DNA of 60,567 nucleotides from Lachnoclostridium sp. UBA5725 (GTDB taxonomy: Bacteria; Bacillota; Clostridia; Lachnospirales; Lachnospiraceae). Position numbers and translations under genes: made by a program. The first letter of the stretch is position 1. Each line of letters opens with the position of its first letter. The stretch is from assembly GCA_002419585.1 (NCBI GenBank), contig DIGJ01000035.1, positions 1 through 60,567 of the forward strand. Reading direction: 5' to 3'. The notes beneath the pieces are model-generated. The model saw only the letters and a list, made by a program, of their open reading frames with translations. It was not told where the DNA came from and made no database searches. Positions 1 through 6,434 of the stretch are shown in pieces.

Positions 1-22
1 CAAAGCTCTCCTCTCTTTCAGT

Positions 23-277
23 TTAATCTTCTTTTAGTTCTGCTTTTATTTTGTCAAGACCTCTACAACTAACAATTCTTGAAAGACAAAAATTGTCAAT
101 GTGACCATATTGGCACATATCTCTTGCTATCATCATTTCACTATATAATTTGTAATATAACTCATTCTTATCATCTTCTTTAGTGTTATATAATACATTA
201 CAAATCTTTACCAGTTCATCTGCTGATAAAGATACTGTTACCTCACTATCTTTCTTTGAAATATTCTGTATATTCAT
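23..277 (-). CDS. small hypothetical prophage early protein
   Basis: This 84-residue protein matches no family I recognise. I place the start at the ATG six bases after GAGGTG, which drops three upstream residues from the longest reading frame. It is the last visible gene of the leftward early operon and sits about 20 bases after its neighbour. The sequence is acidic and contains three cysteines, with no clear domain. Its place among phage replication genes suggests an accessory early function, which is inference only. Confidence 0.6.
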   Translation of the reverse strand: MNIQNISKKDSEVTVSLSADELVKICNVLYNTKEDDKNELYYKLYSEMMIARDMCQYGHIDNFCLSRIVSCRGLDKIKAELKED

Positions 278-287
278 CCTTTTCACC

Positions 288-303
288 TCGTTAAATTTTA
301 ATT
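288..303 (-). repeat. TCGTTAAA-type leader motif, copy 1 (divergent)
   Basis: The + strand reads TCGTTAAATTTTAATT just upstream of the first gene's start. It shares the TCGTTAAA core with three closer copies at 1533, 2586 and 3023. Confidence 0.35.
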
Positions 304-555
304 CAGTTCTTTTAATTCATTGACCAAAGAATCCCTCTTATCCTTAATAACTTTTAATACTTCATTTTTAAGTTCGTTATCAAGTTCTAACTCCATACCA
401 CTAATTGCGCCGTAAGAATTTGTTTTGAAAATCATTTTTGGCTTTCTTATCTTTACTTTTGCAGTCCACAATGTTTCAGCATTGTGTATAAAACAATTAA
501 GATGTTCTATTTTTGATTGAATTACAATACCTTTATCTAGTTGTTCTTTTGTCAT
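298..555 (-). CDS. small hypothetical prophage early protein
   Basis: This 85-residue protein is of unknown function. It has a hydrophilic, Lys/Glu-rich, probably helical sequence with no cysteine pair and no recognised DNA-binding motif. It starts with ATG after a weak GGTG ribosome site, so its translation may be poor or coupled. It lies in the leftward early operon. A small RNA on the opposite strand (622-710) separates it from the next gene upstream. Confidence 0.55.
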   Translation of the reverse strand: MTKEQLDKGIVIQSKIEHLNCFIHNAETLWTAKVKIRKPKMIFKTNSYGAISGMELELDNELKNEVLKVIKDKRDSLVNELKELN

Positions 556-586
556 ATTGCACCAACTTTCTATATTATTTTTTTAT

Positions 587-615
587 TTGACTTTATATTT
601 CTTGGGGAGTATTAT
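587..615 (+). promoter_or_regulatory. sigma-70/A type promoter of prophage small RNA 1
   Basis: The -35 box TTGACT (587-592) and the -10 box TATTAT (610-615) are separated by exactly 17 bases. The same -35 box and spacing precede the paralogous RNA at 12.6 kb. Transcription would start near 622 on the + strand, against the prophage early operon. Confidence 0.7.
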
Positions 616-621
616 ATCCAT

Positions 622-710
622 TGTGAGTCGCACCCTTATGTGGCTTGCAACCCTTATAATTATTTATACTCCCCTCATAAGATGCTGCCGTTTGGTGGCA
701 TCTTTGTTTT
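622..710 (+). ncRNA. candidate trans-acting small RNA, copy 1 (prophage)
   Basis: A transcript of about 89 nucleotides is predicted from its own promoter to a terminator. It folds into a 5' hairpin (AGUCGCA paired with UGUGGCU, including G-U pairs, around a CCCUUA loop), an unpaired AU-rich linker, the C-rich stretch CUCCCCUC (669-676), and a terminator stem AAGAUGCUGCC/GGUGGCAUCUU followed by T residues. A second copy on the - strand at 12,590-12,676 has the same layout. Its linker is almost identical, and its stem changes preserve pairing. The C-rich segment is complementary to purine-rich Shine-Dalgarno sequences, as in known anti-SD small RNAs. It lies antisense to the spacer between two early genes. 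No open frame of note lies within it. Confidence 0.65.
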
Positions 711-912
711 AATTTACATAGTCCTCAATTTCATCTGGATAAACCGTTACATCTCCGTCCTCTGTTCCAATTTCAATGTAATTATCCTCGATATTTATTA
801 TTTGCCCGATTACCCTGTCTCCACCTTTGAGTACTAACTTGATATCATCGAACAAGTCAAATCTTGTTTTTAAAAATCCGATGTAAAGACTTTTCTCTAT
901 ACTTGCTGCCAT
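709..912 (-). CDS. small SH3/Sm-like barrel protein (hypothetical)
   Basis: This 67-residue protein ends in alternating beta-type segments (GDRVIGQI, NYIEIG, DVTVYPDEI) that look like a small Sm- or SH3-like barrel with an acidic tail. I do not recognise the exact family. Its AGGAGGTAGCAAG ribosome site overlaps the end of the upstream gene, so the two are probably co-translated. The stop codon abuts the terminator of the convergent small RNA at 622-710. Confidence 0.6.
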   Translation of the reverse strand: MAASIEKSLYIGFLKTRFDLFDDIKLVLKGGDRVIGQIINIEDNYIEIGTEDGDVTVYPDEIEDYVN

Positions 913-923
913 CTTGCTACCTC

Positions 924-1187
924 CTATTCTTCAATTTCCACTGTTTCGACTTGTCCCGATTCTTCCAACCATTCCTCTATACACTCTAAACAGGTATAAG
1001 ACGATACTGGTTCTCCATCAAAGAATCCGCTTTCATTCAATGCCTGCTCTCCTACCTTTATTTCTTTATCGCATGAAGCACAAGTATGTGGTTTTCGACA
1101 TTTAACAATCTTTTCCTTGTGGCATTCTAAATCTTCATCGCAACCGTAGAATCCACTGTCTATGTACAAATTCTTGTCATACTTCAA
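924..1187 (-). CDS. small zinc-ribbon-like prophage protein
   Basis: This 87-residue protein starts with TTG, chosen because AGGAGG lies seven bases upstream. Four cysteines form two pairs, CASC near residue 37 and CLEC near residue 66, with C(x)nHTC around residue 30. This is typical of small phage zinc ribbons that clamp DNA or partner proteins. The C-terminal end is strongly acidic (EEWLEES...EIEE). Function is unknown; a metal-binding accessory role in the early operon is inferred. Confidence 0.65.
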   Translation of the reverse strand: MKYDKNLYIDSGFYGCDEDLECHKEKIVKCRKPHTCASCDKEIKVGEQALNESGFFDGEPVSSYTCLECIEEWLEESGQVETVEIEE

Positions 1188-1202
1188 ATTGCTACCTCCT
1201 AC

Positions 1203-1529
1203 TTAATCAACATTAGCGAATTTTCTAATATTCTTCATGGTTGGTTCTTCCCCTGTTAGTTGCTTAAATAAAACACGATCAGTCAAATATATCTCTGGAA
1301 GAAGTCCCTCTCTTTTATCCTTGCTTGTTTCCCATGCCAAAACGTTGCGAGCTATGATTTCTTCCAATGTACAAAAAGTTTCTCTGATTTTTTTCTGCTG
1401 TTCCACTGCTTTTATTGCAATATCAAACGCTTCTCCAAACAGCTTTATTTCTTCCGGATCAGCATCTTTCATATCATCATTACACCGCTTCGTTTGCTTT
1501 AAAATATCTAATGCCATTTTATTTTCCAT
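1203..1529 (-). CDS. hypothetical prophage early protein
   Basis: This 108-residue, mainly helical, charged protein has no family I recognise. The start follows a GGAGG site that is part of a repeated leader motif (1533-1549). It contains two cysteines without zinc-finger spacing. It is co-directional with the small zinc-ribbon genes downstream, which suggests a single polycistronic early message. Confidence 0.6.
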   Translation of the reverse strand: MENKMALDILKQTKRCNDDMKDADPEEIKLFGEAFDIAIKAVEQQKKIRETFCTLEEIIARNVLAWETSKDKREGLLPEIYLTDRVLFKQLTGEEPTMKNIRKFANVD

Positions 1530-1532
1530 ACT

Positions 1533-1549
1533 TCGTTAAACCTCCATTT
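1533..1549 (-). repeat. TCGTTAAAyCTCC leader motif, copy 2
   Basis: The + strand reads TCGTTAAACCTCCATTT. On the coding strand it supplies the GGAGG ribosome site of the gene ending at 1203. It matches the copies at 2586 and 3023 at nearly every position. Confidence 0.45.
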
Positions 1550-1554
1550 CATTC

Positions 1555-1725
1555 CTAATTACCTACCATCTCTAATAGATCATCTAAATATACCGCAGCT
1601 AACGCTAACACATTTTTATTTACAATCACTTCTGCTCCTGCTCTTCCAGGGTTACCAATTCTTGCTCTGTCTTTAAAATAGTCAGATACTTCTTGTACGT
1701 TCATCTCTCTTGTCGAATCGCTCAT
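1555..1725 (-). CDS. 56-residue hypothetical protein
   Basis: This is a short gene of 56 residues beginning MSDSTREMNVQEVSDYF. GGAGG eight bases upstream of the ATG supports the start. That site overlaps the last codons of the preceding gene, so translation is probably coupled. The sequence is a compact alpha/beta mix with an RIGNPGRAG turn and a hydrophobic VLALAAVYLDDLLEMV helix, which could be a dimerisation helix. No family is recognised. Confidence 0.55.
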   Translation of the reverse strand: MSDSTREMNVQEVSDYFKDRARIGNPGRAGAEVIVNKNVLALAAVYLDDLLEMVGN

Positions 1726-1728
1726 GCT

Positions 1729-1935
1729 TTATACCTCCATAAAATCAAATATGTCCATCTGCTTACAATCACCCTCTACGTCGCCATTAAGAGGGCAACC
1801 GAATCTACTAAAATAGCTTTCTGTGTTCGTCCAGAATGTCAATCCATTCATGGAAGCACTACAGCCGTATGCGAACATTTTACCGACTGTATGCTTTTCT
1901 GAATGTCTGAAATGGGGACAAGTTGAGCAGCTCAT
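1729..1935 (-). CDS. Cys-rich small protein with C-terminal clamp-binding-like motif
   Basis: This 68-residue protein begins MSCSTCPHF, has five cysteines in total plus histidines, and ends in CKQMDIFDFMEV. QMDIF fits the Q-(L/M)-x-(L/I)-F form of bacterial sliding-clamp (DnaN) binding peptides and sits, as many do, at an exposed terminus. Its ATG overlaps the stop of the next gene upstream (ATGA). The metal-binding and clamp-binding roles are inferred from motif shape only. Confidence 0.6.
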   Translation of the reverse strand: MSCSTCPHFRHSEKHTVGKMFAYGCSASMNGLTFWTNTESYFSRFGCPLNGDVEGDCKQMDIFDFMEV

Positions 1936-2561
1936 TGTTCCTCCCCTATGTAATTAGGATTGTCAACCCATGTTTGATTTTCGTATGTTAGGTATTCCTT
2001 GCATACCTTGGGTTGATGTGCTGAATAGTTGCATCTTGCACCACATAACTCTGTGCAACTCTGGCAACAATTTGCCTTGCAATCGATATCACAACATTGT
2101 ATTGCTACGGTCCTGCAAGCGCCATGATTGCATTCTTCATTTGTTGCATGGCAGATTCTTTTCGGCGGTGAGTAATATTCCATTTTGTCGACCAACTTGT
2201 GTATTATTCCTTCAACCTTTTGCCATGAAACTAATTCCCTATGTTCTCCATCTTCATCTCGGTATTCTATGTTTAAACCTTCGGCACGAAACGAATCATA
2301 ACCATGTAGCCCATATCCTTTTAATGGCCATCCTGAACCACCTTGACCATATTCTTTCTTAATTACTTTTGCTCTTTCATTTGATGGAAGATTGCGTTGA
2401 TACAGCTCATAAACTCTTTTCTTTCCACCTTCAAATCCGGTACCATGTAACACGGCTTCTTCTGCGTAATCTAATATTGTTTTTTTACTGCTTTCTGTCT
2501 TAGGTTCAAGAATATCAAATATGTTCATCTGCCCCAGGCAATCATATTTATCTAACTTCAT
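1932..2561 (-). CDS. LPD-like domain protein with clamp-like N-terminus and Cys-rich C-terminus
   Basis: This 209-residue protein has three parts. The N-terminus reads LGQMNIFDIL, another QMxIF clamp-motif candidate (residues about 11-15). Residues 25-125 resemble the small polyvalent-protein (LPD-type) domain found beside phage and ICE helicases, with NERAKVIKKEYGQGGSGW, a YRDEDGEHRELVSW strand and a terminal helix. The C-terminal 75 residues hold about 16 cysteines, including CCDIDCKANCCQSC, and probably bind several metal ions. RBS AAGGAG supports the start. The LPD assignment rests on pattern memory and is tentative. Confidence 0.6.
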   Translation of the reverse strand: MKLDKYDCLGQMNIFDILEPKTESSKKTILDYAEEAVLHGTGFEGGKKRVYELYQRNLPSNERAKVIKKEYGQGGSGWPLKGYGLHGYDSFRAEGLNIEYRDEDGEHRELVSWQKVEGIIHKLVDKMEYYSPPKRICHATNEECNHGACRTVAIQCCDIDCKANCCQSCTELCGARCNYSAHQPKVCKEYLTYENQTWVDNPNYIGEEQ

Positions 2562-2585
2562 CTCGCTCCTTTCTAAATTTTTACC

Positions 2586-2602
2586 TCGTTAAATCTCCGT
2601 TA
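2586..2602 (-). repeat. TCGTTAAAyCTCC leader motif, copy 3
   Basis: The + strand reads TCGTTAAATCTCCGTTA. It lies between the stop of the gene at 2612 and the start of the gene at 2561. Copy 4 at 3023 is identical over 16 bases. Confidence 0.45.
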
Positions 2603-2611
2603 CAAAAATCA

Positions 2612-2956
2612 CTATTTACAATAATTACTCAAAGTGACACTCTCGCTTTCGATAGGTCCAAACGAAGTGTTTATTGTTTCTTCCGCATCACTTCCCGGAT
2701 AACTCCGTTTTCTTGTTTTCAGTTCCTCTAGCATTTTTATCTGTTCCTCGTAGCGTTTCTGTCTTTCACTCTGCTCCTTACACATCTTTGACCAGGCATC
2801 ACGCTTAAGGTTACTAATCATTGCTTCATACCTTCGAGTATTTACAATTGCATTTCCTTCGATGATATTGTAAAGAGTTTTTCTACTGTACCCGGTGTAA
2901 TCTGCCAATTCCGAAACGCTCATATCGAATTTATTTGCAAATTCCTTTACTGTCAT
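2612..2956 (-). CDS. helix-turn-helix protein with coiled-coil tail
   Basis: This is a 114-residue protein. Residues 2-45 form an HTH of the XRE/excisionase size (VKEFANKFDMSVSELADYTG, then YSRKTLYNIIEG). A charged helix follows (about residues 50-85, KEQSERQKRYEEQIKMLEEL) that probably makes a coiled coil, then a polar tail. It is likely a DNA-binding regulator or replication accessory protein of the prophage. TAGGAG upstream supports the ATG. A spacer of about 88 bases carrying a repeated leader motif separates it from the upstream gene, so it may have its own promoter. Confidence 0.6.
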   Translation of the reverse strand: MTVKEFANKFDMSVSELADYTGYSRKTLYNIIEGNAIVNTRRYEAMISNLKRDAWSKMCKEQSERQKRYEEQIKMLEELKTRKRSYPGSDAEETINTSFGPIESESVTLSNYCK

Positions 2957-3022
2957 ATTTCACGCTCCTATCTTTTTTTGTTACCTACTACACATTTTTA
3001 AATGTTTTTGTGTAAAGTTGGT

Positions 3023-3039
3023 TCGTTAAATCTCCGTTT
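3023..3039 (-). repeat. TCGTTAAAyCTCC leader motif, copy 4
   Basis: The + strand reads TCGTTAAATCTCCGTTT in the intergenic spacer upstream of the gene starting at 2956. It matches copy 3 at 16 consecutive positions. Confidence 0.45.
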
Positions 3040-3044
3040 AAATA

Positions 3045-3446
3045 CTAACTAACCTTGTTTTCTTTCAATCGCATCCGATAATTTTTGCAATACTCCGCAT
3101 TTTTACCACTTGCTACCTTCTTTTCTGTTTTTCGCTTTGCTGTTTCTTTCCCTTTTTCTGATCTAGCATAGCGCCTTTTTGCTTCTCTGCACTTTTCAGA
3201 CTGTGCATAGCGTTTATTGGATTCCTTTCCTTTGTCCGATTGCTTGTACCGCCTTTTAGCTTCCTTGCCCCTTTCAGTCTTTCCATACTTACGGTTATTT
3301 TCAAGCACTTTTCTGTAAGATGGGTCGATAGGAAGTAAATCTTTATCGAATCTATCTTGACGCTTTCTGTCTTCTGGAGTGACCTCATCGTAATTGCAAT
3401 CATTATTTACGTTATGCTTGCAAAATTCGCACTTTCCGTCACACAT
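3045..3446 (-). CDS. basic protein with 13-residue tandem repeats and N-terminal Cys cluster
   Basis: This 133-residue protein starts after AAAGGGGTGA and overlaps the end of the replisome-organizer gene by 8 bases. A CDGKCEFCKHNVNNDC zinc-knuckle-like cluster (residues 2-17) is followed by at least four 13-residue units of the form [KR]RY-x-x-S-[DE]-K-G-[KR]-E-x-x-K (about residues 58-110), which are extremely Lys/Arg-rich. Such repeats occur in other phage proteins and are compatible with nucleic-acid binding, but I cannot assign a function. Confidence 0.6.
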   Translation of the reverse strand: MCDGKCEFCKHNVNNDCNYDEVTPEDRKRQDRFDKDLLPIDPSYRKVLENNRKYGKTERGKEAKRRYKQSDKGKESNKRYAQSEKCREAKRRYARSEKGKETAKRKTEKKVASGKNAEYCKNYRMRLKENKVS

Positions 3447-4281
3447 TCATTTCACCCCTTTGTATTGCCAGCTTTCTAGCTTCCATATTGCTGTAATCAT
3501 CTTTGGTATAACTGCGTTGAGGAAAGCTATTGAAGTCGTTTTGTTTCTTCTTTACTATCCCTTTTGATTCACCTGAAACGTAATTTTTATCAAGATAATC
3601 CACATAACCGCTGTTGAAAAATGTACTGCCGTTTTGAGGTTTTCTCCAATTTTCATTTTCTAAGTCCGCTTTGTAACGGTCGATAGCTCTTTTCATTTCA
3701 TCGAATCCGATATCAAATAAATGCCTCTTTTTAGAATCTGATACTTGTCCTTTCCCTCGTTTCTGTGGGTATAAGTTCCATACGCTTTCAAAGAATGAAT
3801 CAATTTCTTTTGTCGATACTTTCTCCGTGCAATCATTTTGCACAATGCTTTTATTATCTAAACCTATACTATTCTTTTCTTTTCTATACTGTGGTTCCAT
3901 TTGGTTGCCAATTGGTAAACCATCATCTAAAAGTCCCTTATTTTCTGTATAAGATTTATTATCCTTAAGCTCAATCAAGGACTTTTCTTCCAGATAAACA
4001 GTTTCGTTATACCTGTCATTACGGATCGTATTATGTATTCGCCAATGCTTTATTACAATGACACCGCTTTCAAAGATAAGAACATACCTTTTTGCTATCA
4101 GAAGATTTAAATCATCCTCTGCAGCTCCTACCATTCGTTGTATGGTCTTAGGCTTGTCCACGAATCCATCATCATCCGCTCGCATATTTAAGTGAAAATA
4201 CAATGCCTGTGTTGATAAAGGCATACTTAGAAATGCGTCACTGTCGATTATCTGCTTCGAAAACATTCTTTTTTCTGCCAT
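3439..4281 (-). CDS. phage replisome organizer (DnaD/winged-helix type)
   Basis: This 280-residue protein begins MAEKRMFSKQI, starting at the ATG nine bases after AAGGAG. The N-terminal 110 residues (FLSMPLSTQALYFHLNMRADDDGFVD and following) match the phage replisome-organizer winged helix that binds the phage origin. The C-terminal half (SVWNLYPQKRGKGQVSDSKKRHLFD onward) resembles the DnaD/DnaB2-like region that contacts the host helicase loader. It lies between the HTH gene upstream and the repeat protein downstream in the early operon. Its predicted job is to recruit host replication machinery to the excised prophage. Confidence 0.8.
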   Translation of the reverse strand: MAEKRMFSKQIIDSDAFLSMPLSTQALYFHLNMRADDDGFVDKPKTIQRMVGAAEDDLNLLIAKRYVLIFESGVIVIKHWRIHNTIRNDRYNETVYLEEKSLIELKDNKSYTENKGLLDDGLPIGNQMEPQYRKEKNSIGLDNKSIVQNDCTEKVSTKEIDSFFESVWNLYPQKRGKGQVSDSKKRHLFDIGFDEMKRAIDRYKADLENENWRKPQNGSTFFNSGYVDYLDKNYVSGESKGIVKKKQNDFNSFPQRSYTKDDYSNMEARKLAIQRGEMNV

Positions 4282-4603
4282 TCTCAATCTCCTTAATCCA
4301 CTTCTTTAACCCTGCAAGGCTCCATAAAATACTCATTGCTCTGTTATGTTCTTGCTTGTAAAATTGCTTTGCATCCAGATATTCTTGGATTGTAGGTCTA
4401 AAATATCCTTCTGAATCCTGCAAGTTAAGTATTGGATGCTCTCTTCTTGCTTTTGAAATTAACCAACGCACCTTTCTGTCACTTAAACCTGTCATTATAC
4501 ATAGTTCTGTGCGTGTTACGGCTTTTTCTTTGCCAAAAGGGATATATTCCTCAATTTGTATTTTCCTTGTCTTAAAATCGAAAATACTCATTTGTCCTTC
4601 CAT
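4238..4603 (-). CDS. HTH protein with N-terminal clamp-binding-like motif
   Basis: This 121-residue protein begins MEGQMSIFDF. QMSIF at residues 4-8 fits the sliding-clamp peptide pattern. Residues 30-65 (TRTELCIMTGLSDRKVRWLISKAR) form a clear helix-turn-helix, followed by GYFRPTIQEYLDAKQFYKQE, a typical phage DNA-binding accessory sequence. Its ATG overlaps the stop of the resolvase gene (TGATG), and its 3' end overlaps the replisome-organizer start by 44 bases, so all three are probably translationally coupled. Confidence 0.65.
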   Translation of the reverse strand: MEGQMSIFDFKTRKIQIEEYIPFGKEKAVTRTELCIMTGLSDRKVRWLISKARREHPILNLQDSEGYFRPTIQEYLDAKQFYKQEHNRAMSILWSLAGLKKWIKEIENGRKKNVFEADNRQ

Positions 4604-4938
4604 CACTTCGCCGCCTTTCCATCCTCAAAAGCTCGATACAGTTTAACCCAATCATCCATAGTCATAGTAACCAACCATTCGCAATGATTTTTTCTATGGA
4701 ACAATGCTGGAAGTTCATTTTCTTTTTTATCCCGCTTCGCTTGGTCCATTGCATCAACGATATTAAGCTTCTCTACTCTTTTTACTTCGATATGTATATC
4801 ATCAAGTCCAACCACGTCAGCATCACCATTGATGCCACAGTACTGTTGTCCTCGCCTAGTGTTGTATCCGTACTCTTGTAGCTTGTGTGATAGCTCTAAT
4901 TCACCTTTTTTCCCTTTAGCCTTACTATTTATAGCCAT
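4603..4938 (-). CDS. Holliday-junction resolvase-like PD-(D/E)xK nuclease
   Basis: This 111-residue protein matches the archaeal-Hjc-like phage resolvase pattern. An N-terminal KGKKGELELSHKLQEYG helix carries the first acidic residue, DADVVGLDDIHIEVK supplies the D...ExK active site, and a helix and WLVTMTMDDW strand follow. It should cut branched DNA made during phage recombination, alongside the ERF annealing protein upstream. The start follows AAAGGAG. A small hairpin at 4959-4976 lies just before this ribosome site. Confidence 0.75.
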   Translation of the reverse strand: MAINSKAKGKKGELELSHKLQEYGYNTRRGQQYCGINGDADVVGLDDIHIEVKRVEKLNIVDAMDQAKRDKKENELPALFHRKNHCEWLVTMTMDDWVKLYRAFEDGKAAK

Positions 4939-4958
4939 CTATCAAACTCCTTTCTCCT

Positions 4959-4976
4959 GCCCCTAAGGAGAGGGGC
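4959..4976 (-). promoter_or_regulatory. short hairpin just upstream of a ribosome site
   Basis: GCCCCT (4959-4964) and AGGGGC (4971-4976) form a 6-bp GC-rich stem with a 6-base loop. On the transcript it lies a few bases before the AAAGGAG site of the resolvase gene. It could influence translation or mRNA stability; this is inference. Confidence 0.35.
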
Positions 4977-5051
4977 AAGGAATGTCACGATTATGCCTTA
5001 TTACGTTGTGAGACGATTAAAAGGATGTTCGCGTGACTGGTTAATAAGTTA

Positions 5052-5342
5052 CTATAGATAAGACCTTAAAAACTCTTTATGAAAAGTCTCTCTATTTCCA
5101 TATAATTCTTCATATTTTGTCTGCGCGGCAGCTTGTACATTTTTTCTAACCATTTTATTTATATGTACTGAATCCGGTCCATTCCTATGGCAACGATTGC
5201 CACACAGCCACACTTTTAATCCATACTTTTCAGATAGTTTACGGTTAGCACCACCAAAACAATGATGCGCTTCCAACGGATCACCATTTCCGTTTCTGCC
5301 ACATAGAAAGCATTTCTTTTCTGTCTGCATCACACTTTCCAT
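5052..5342 (-). CDS. HNH-like (DUF968/NinG-type) phage protein
   Basis: This 96-residue protein has CFLCGRNGNGDPLEAHHCFGG followed by WLCGNRCHRNGPDSVH. That is the Cys-pair, HH, Cys-pair plus CH layout of the DUF968-like treble-clef HNH proteins of phage recombination modules. It probably nicks or processes recombination intermediates. It overlaps the upstream NinB-like gene by 13 bases and follows a GAGGATG ribosome site. Nuclease activity is inferred from the family, not shown. Confidence 0.7.
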   Translation of the reverse strand: MESVMQTEKKCFLCGRNGNGDPLEAHHCFGGANRKLSEKYGLKVWLCGNRCHRNGPDSVHINKMVRKNVQAAAQTKYEELYGNRETFHKEFLRSYL

Positions 5343-5860
5343 TGTTGTTTCATCCTCTCTATTTCATCCGGTGTTGCGGTTTCAATTCCAAGATCTTTGG
5401 CATCCTCGACAGTTCCATCAATCAGCACCGACATTTCAGCCGTATCATATGTATGAGAACCACGATATACTTTATAAAATGTTGCGGTTTCTTCATACTT
5501 GACCGGAATACAATGTATACTTTCTTGCTCCCACATAAATTCTTCCGGCGCATTTGTTTTGTATACCATGATGTTTCCATCTGGAAGAAGCTGAGGTTGT
5601 CCATATTTGCAAATTAACACATTCTTAGCTTTCGCTTTTGACAAAGTGAGCTTGTCCGCTATTTTTCCAACCAAAACATGAAAGTAAGCGTTTGCATCAA
5701 GACTTCGCTTTTCTCTCCACTGCTTTACCGTAACCCTTAAATCTTTCTTAAGGAACGGTTCAGCAGCTTCGAATATATTGTTATTGGAAGAAAAAACAAT
5801 CATGTTTTTACCAGATGCATAATCCGGATACATAGAAACTATTTCGCCTTTAAATTCCAT
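5330..5860 (-). CDS. NinB-like phage recombination protein
   Basis: This 176-residue protein carries KQWREKRSLDANAYFHVLVGKIAD around residues 46-70, the hallmark segment of the NinB/Orf recombination-mediator family, which binds ssDNA-SSB during phage recombination. The C-terminal YRGSHTYDTAEMSVLIDG segment is commonly seen in Firmicute phage relatives. AAAGGAG supports the ATG. The start overlaps the end of the ERF gene by one base, consistent with a recombination cassette of ERF, NinB, HNH and resolvase. Confidence 0.7.
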   Translation of the reverse strand: MEFKGEIVSMYPDYASGKNMIVFSSNNNIFEAAEPFLKKDLRVTVKQWREKRSLDANAYFHVLVGKIADKLTLSKAKAKNVLICKYGQPQLLPDGNIMVYKTNAPEEFMWEQESIHCIPVKYEETATFYKVYRGSHTYDTAEMSVLIDGTVEDAKDLGIETATPDEIERMKQQWKV

Positions 5861-6417
5861 TACTTCTCCTTTTTACTAGGACAATTCTTAAGGGCATTAA
5901 TTGCTTCGCTCAAATCAGATTCTGTCATTTCTTCAATTTTTGTTACCTTTGCATTTCCGATAAAGTAATCAAGTGATTTTCCTGTGCGCTTGATCTCTGA
6001 CTTGAATTGCTCTAACAAGGTTTCTTTTGTTTTACCTGTATCTGAATCTTTAGAATCATCGATACAGAAAAGCCCATTTAAAGCATACTTTCTCGCATAA
6101 CTGCTTGTACTGCCAGTTAGTTGTGCGGAATCCATACCCTTTTTATCTGCTTCCTCTCTTGCATATGCTTTATTCGATATTAATTCACCTGTTTCACAGT
6201 CAGTAAAAACAGCCGTTGCCTTTATGTAATATCTGTCACCAATAAGGATAATTTCATCATCCAAAATAAGCGTTGCATTCACTTCATTCAATATTGGTTT
6301 AACTGCTTCTTGGATATCTTCACAATTTCTGTAATAATATTTACCGAATGTATTGTACTGGCCTTTTGGTGCTTTTAGCTTTGACTGGACTATTTTCAGT
6401 TTTTCATATACCGTCAT
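5860..6417 (-). CDS. ERF-family single-strand annealing protein
   Basis: This 185-residue protein matches the ERF superfamily of phage recombinases. The N-terminus is MTVYEKLKIVQSKLKAPKGQ with NTFGKYYYRNCEDI, and the conserved AQLTGSTSSYARKYALNGLFCID block lies at residues 100-122. ERF proteins form rings and anneal complementary single strands independently of RecA. The start follows AAGGTGATG. It lies immediately downstream of the DUF1351 gene, a pairing often seen in Firmicute prophages. Confidence 0.85.
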   Translation of the reverse strand: MTVYEKLKIVQSKLKAPKGQYNTFGKYYYRNCEDIQEAVKPILNEVNATLILDDEIILIGDRYYIKATAVFTDCETGELISNKAYAREEADKKGMDSAQLTGSTSSYARKYALNGLFCIDDSKDSDTGKTKETLLEQFKSEIKRTGKSLDYFIGNAKVTKIEEMTESDLSEAINALKNCPSKKEK

Positions 6418-6434
6418 TTCATCACCTTCTTAAT

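Noticed and set aside
604..672. GGGGAGTAT (604-612) pairing with ATACTCCCC (666-674) as an outer stem of the prophage small RNA
   Set aside because: The left arm lies in the promoter spacer and -10 box, so it would not be transcribed, and the second copy lacks it.
541..837. 98-codon rightward open frame
   Set aside because: It crosses the small RNA terminator and the opposite-strand gene at 709; its sequence has no protein-like conservation pattern and no ribosome site.
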